A stretch of DNA of 42,500 nt from Deinococcus sp. YIM 77859. GTDB lineage: Bacteria; Deinococcota; Deinococci; Deinococcales; Deinococcaceae. The position numbers and the translations under genes are program-made. Below the pieces are notes generated by a model that was not told the origin of the DNA, did no database searches, and saw only the letters and a program-made list of their open reading frames with translations. Of the stretch, positions 41,624-42,500 are shown one piece after another. The stretch's first letter is position 1; the number at the start of each line of letters is the position of its first letter. The stretch is from positions 2,432,501 to 2,475,000 of the forward strand of contig NZ_JQNI01000002.1 in NCBI RefSeq assembly GCF_000745175.1. Direction: 5' to 3'.

Positions 41624-42184
41624 TTAGCTCGCGCGCTCGGGCAACACCCGTAGCGGGCAGGCGGTGACCACCCCGTGCGGGGAGACGGCGAGCACGCGGC
41701 GCTCGGCGAGCGTCCAGATGGCGCGGTGCACGGCCATCTCCGCCTCTGCGTTCCCTGACGGGGCGAGCTCGTCGAGCAGCAGGGTATAGCGCACCTCCGC
41801 CTCCTCCCCGCCTGCCCACGGGGTGGCCTCCGCCACGCGGGTCAGGACTCGGCGCTGCTCGGGCGTTTCGGCCAGGGCCAGCAGCGCCCGCCGAGCTCGC
41901 AGCCGAGCAGCGCGGTCCTCCCGTTCGCGGCGGCGCTGGGCGAGCAGCGCACCGAGGGCCTCGGGCGGCTGTCCCCGGTAGCGGCGCTCCACCAACTCTT
42001 CAAGGTGGAGGTCGGCGCGGCTGCGGGCCGTCTCACGCCACATCCGGGCGCGTTCCCGCAAACTCTCCGCCGCGTCCTGCACGCGCGGGTCACGCCGCAC
42101 CGCCTCGGTCAGTCGCTGCGCTGCCGAGCGCAGGCGGCTCGTCTCCTCCTCGGGGCTGTCAGGGCGTTTCTGGCGGCGCGTCAC
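41624..42184 (-). CDS. Uncharacterised Arg/Glu-rich helical protein
   Basis: 186 residues from a GTG start, no family recognised. The first 100 residues are extremely rich in Arg and Glu (SRLRSAAQRLTEAVRRD, LLAQRRREREDRAARLRARR) and should form long charged helices or a coiled coil. The remainder may be a small globular or winged-helix-like region (EAEVRYTLLLDELAPSG, AIWTLAERRVLAVSPHGVV). It sits between pxpC and pxpA, 19 nt after pxpC, so it is in their operon, but it does not resemble PxpB. Confidence 0.65.
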   Translation of the reverse strand: MTRRQKRPDSPEEETSRLRSAAQRLTEAVRRDPRVQDAAESLRERARMWRETARSRADLHLEELVERRYRGQPPEALGALLAQRRREREDRAARLRARRALLALAETPEQRRVLTRVAEATPWAGGEEAEVRYTLLLDELAPSGNAEAEMAVHRAIWTLAERRVLAVSPHGVVTACPLRVLPERAS

Positions 42185-42203
42185 CTCGTCCTCCTCGGCG
42201 GGG

Positions 42204-42500
42204 TCATGTCCTTTCAGTGTAGGGCTCCGTGTGCTTGGCGTACCACCGGCGCAGGGCCGCCTCTGCCTGACGCACGTCCCGTTCCTGCTGCCTCAGCGCC
42301 GCGTGCGCCTGCCTCAGCGTCACCTCCCGAAAGGTCACGCGGTCCCCGGCCCGCAGTTGCCCGAGGACGGGCAGGTCCGCGCTCGCCACCACCAACGGCG
42401 TGGGGTATCCGCCGTGGGTTCCGGCGTCCGGCAGCAGCAGGATGGGCCGTCCGTCCGGCGGGAGCTGTACGCCGCCCGGCACGTTGGGCAGGCTGACGCG
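42204..42500 (-). CDS. pxpC: 5-oxoprolinase subunit C (biotin-dependent carboxyltransferase fold), C-terminal part
   Basis: The last 98 codons are in the window; the gene continues beyond 42500. VPGGVQLPPDGRPILLLPDA, GTHGGYPTPLVVASADLP and LGQLRAGDRVTFREVTLRQA match the C-terminal end of PxpC/KipA proteins. After it comes a helical tail (QQERDVRQAEAALRRWYAKH). Its presence upstream of pxpA supports a 5-oxoprolinase operon. Confidence 0.88.
   Translation of the reverse strand, partial: RVSLPNVPGGVQLPPDGRPILLLPDAGTHGGYPTPLVVASADLPVLGQLRAGDRVTFREVTLRQAHAALRQQERDVRQAEAALRRWYAKHTEPYTERT

Overview
The window reads as chromosomal DNA of a Deinococcus (genus-level inference). Supporting points are the high GC content, the spc/alpha ribosomal gene order, a futalosine-pathway menaquinone gene (mqnD), a UvsE-type UV endonuclease, a bacillithiol-transferase-like DinB protein and, above all, many genes with a TANNNT box 5-7 nt before the start codon and no Shine-Dalgarno (SD) sequence. 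That last feature is the known leaderless-transcript architecture of Deinococcus. I see no mobile element, CRISPR array, tRNA or rRNA.

Layout. 1-9664 (+): the end of rplN, then rplX-rplE-rpsZ-rpsH-rplF-rplR-rpsE-rpmD-rplO-secY, a terminator, adk, infA, rpmJ-rpsM-rpsK-rpsD-rpoA-rplQ and a second terminator. Long hairpin-rich spacers precede rpsH and rpsD. 9665-19660: mostly single housekeeping genes: trxA (-), a DUF309 protein, a NYN-domain protein overlapping plsX, an MscS channel, ftsH (-), a lipoprotein, a MazG-bstA-Nudix operon, era (-), a Yip1-family membrane protein and a small orphan. 19723-25874 (-): a complete seven-gene Mrp/Mnh cation/proton antiporter operon (A to G) with a coupled 12-codon mini-ORF in front of mnhA and a palindromic repeat between mnhF and mnhG. 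26019-29505: an unknown exported protein (-), then DAHP synthase behind a Phe-rich leader peptide, uvsE and a DEDDh exonuclease. 29512-35294: a phosphodiester glycosidase-like exported protein (-), mglB-mglA (+), and a sugar dehydrogenase/Cu-Zn SOD-propeller pair (-). 35389-42500: mqnD (-), Nudix-ribF (-), an ABC-2 exporter pair (+), a dGTPase-like HD hydrolase (+) and a pxpC-unknown-pxpA operon (-).

Best discovery candidate: the region in front of the DAHP synthase gene (26667-26802). A 16-codon ORF encoding four Phe and one Trp (MFPGAALFFWFGCPRV) begins 7 nt after a TACACT box. It is followed by mutually exclusive hairpins, the last a 9-bp stem with a T-rich tail just before the SD of the enzyme gene. 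This is the layout of a ribosome-mediated attenuator, with the unusual feature that the leader peptide itself appears to be translated from a leaderless mRNA. Secondary points are the structured rpsD and rpsH leaders, the mini-ORF coupled to mnhA, the Cu/Zn SOD fused to a beta-propeller, and the inverted repeat framing the NYN promoter.
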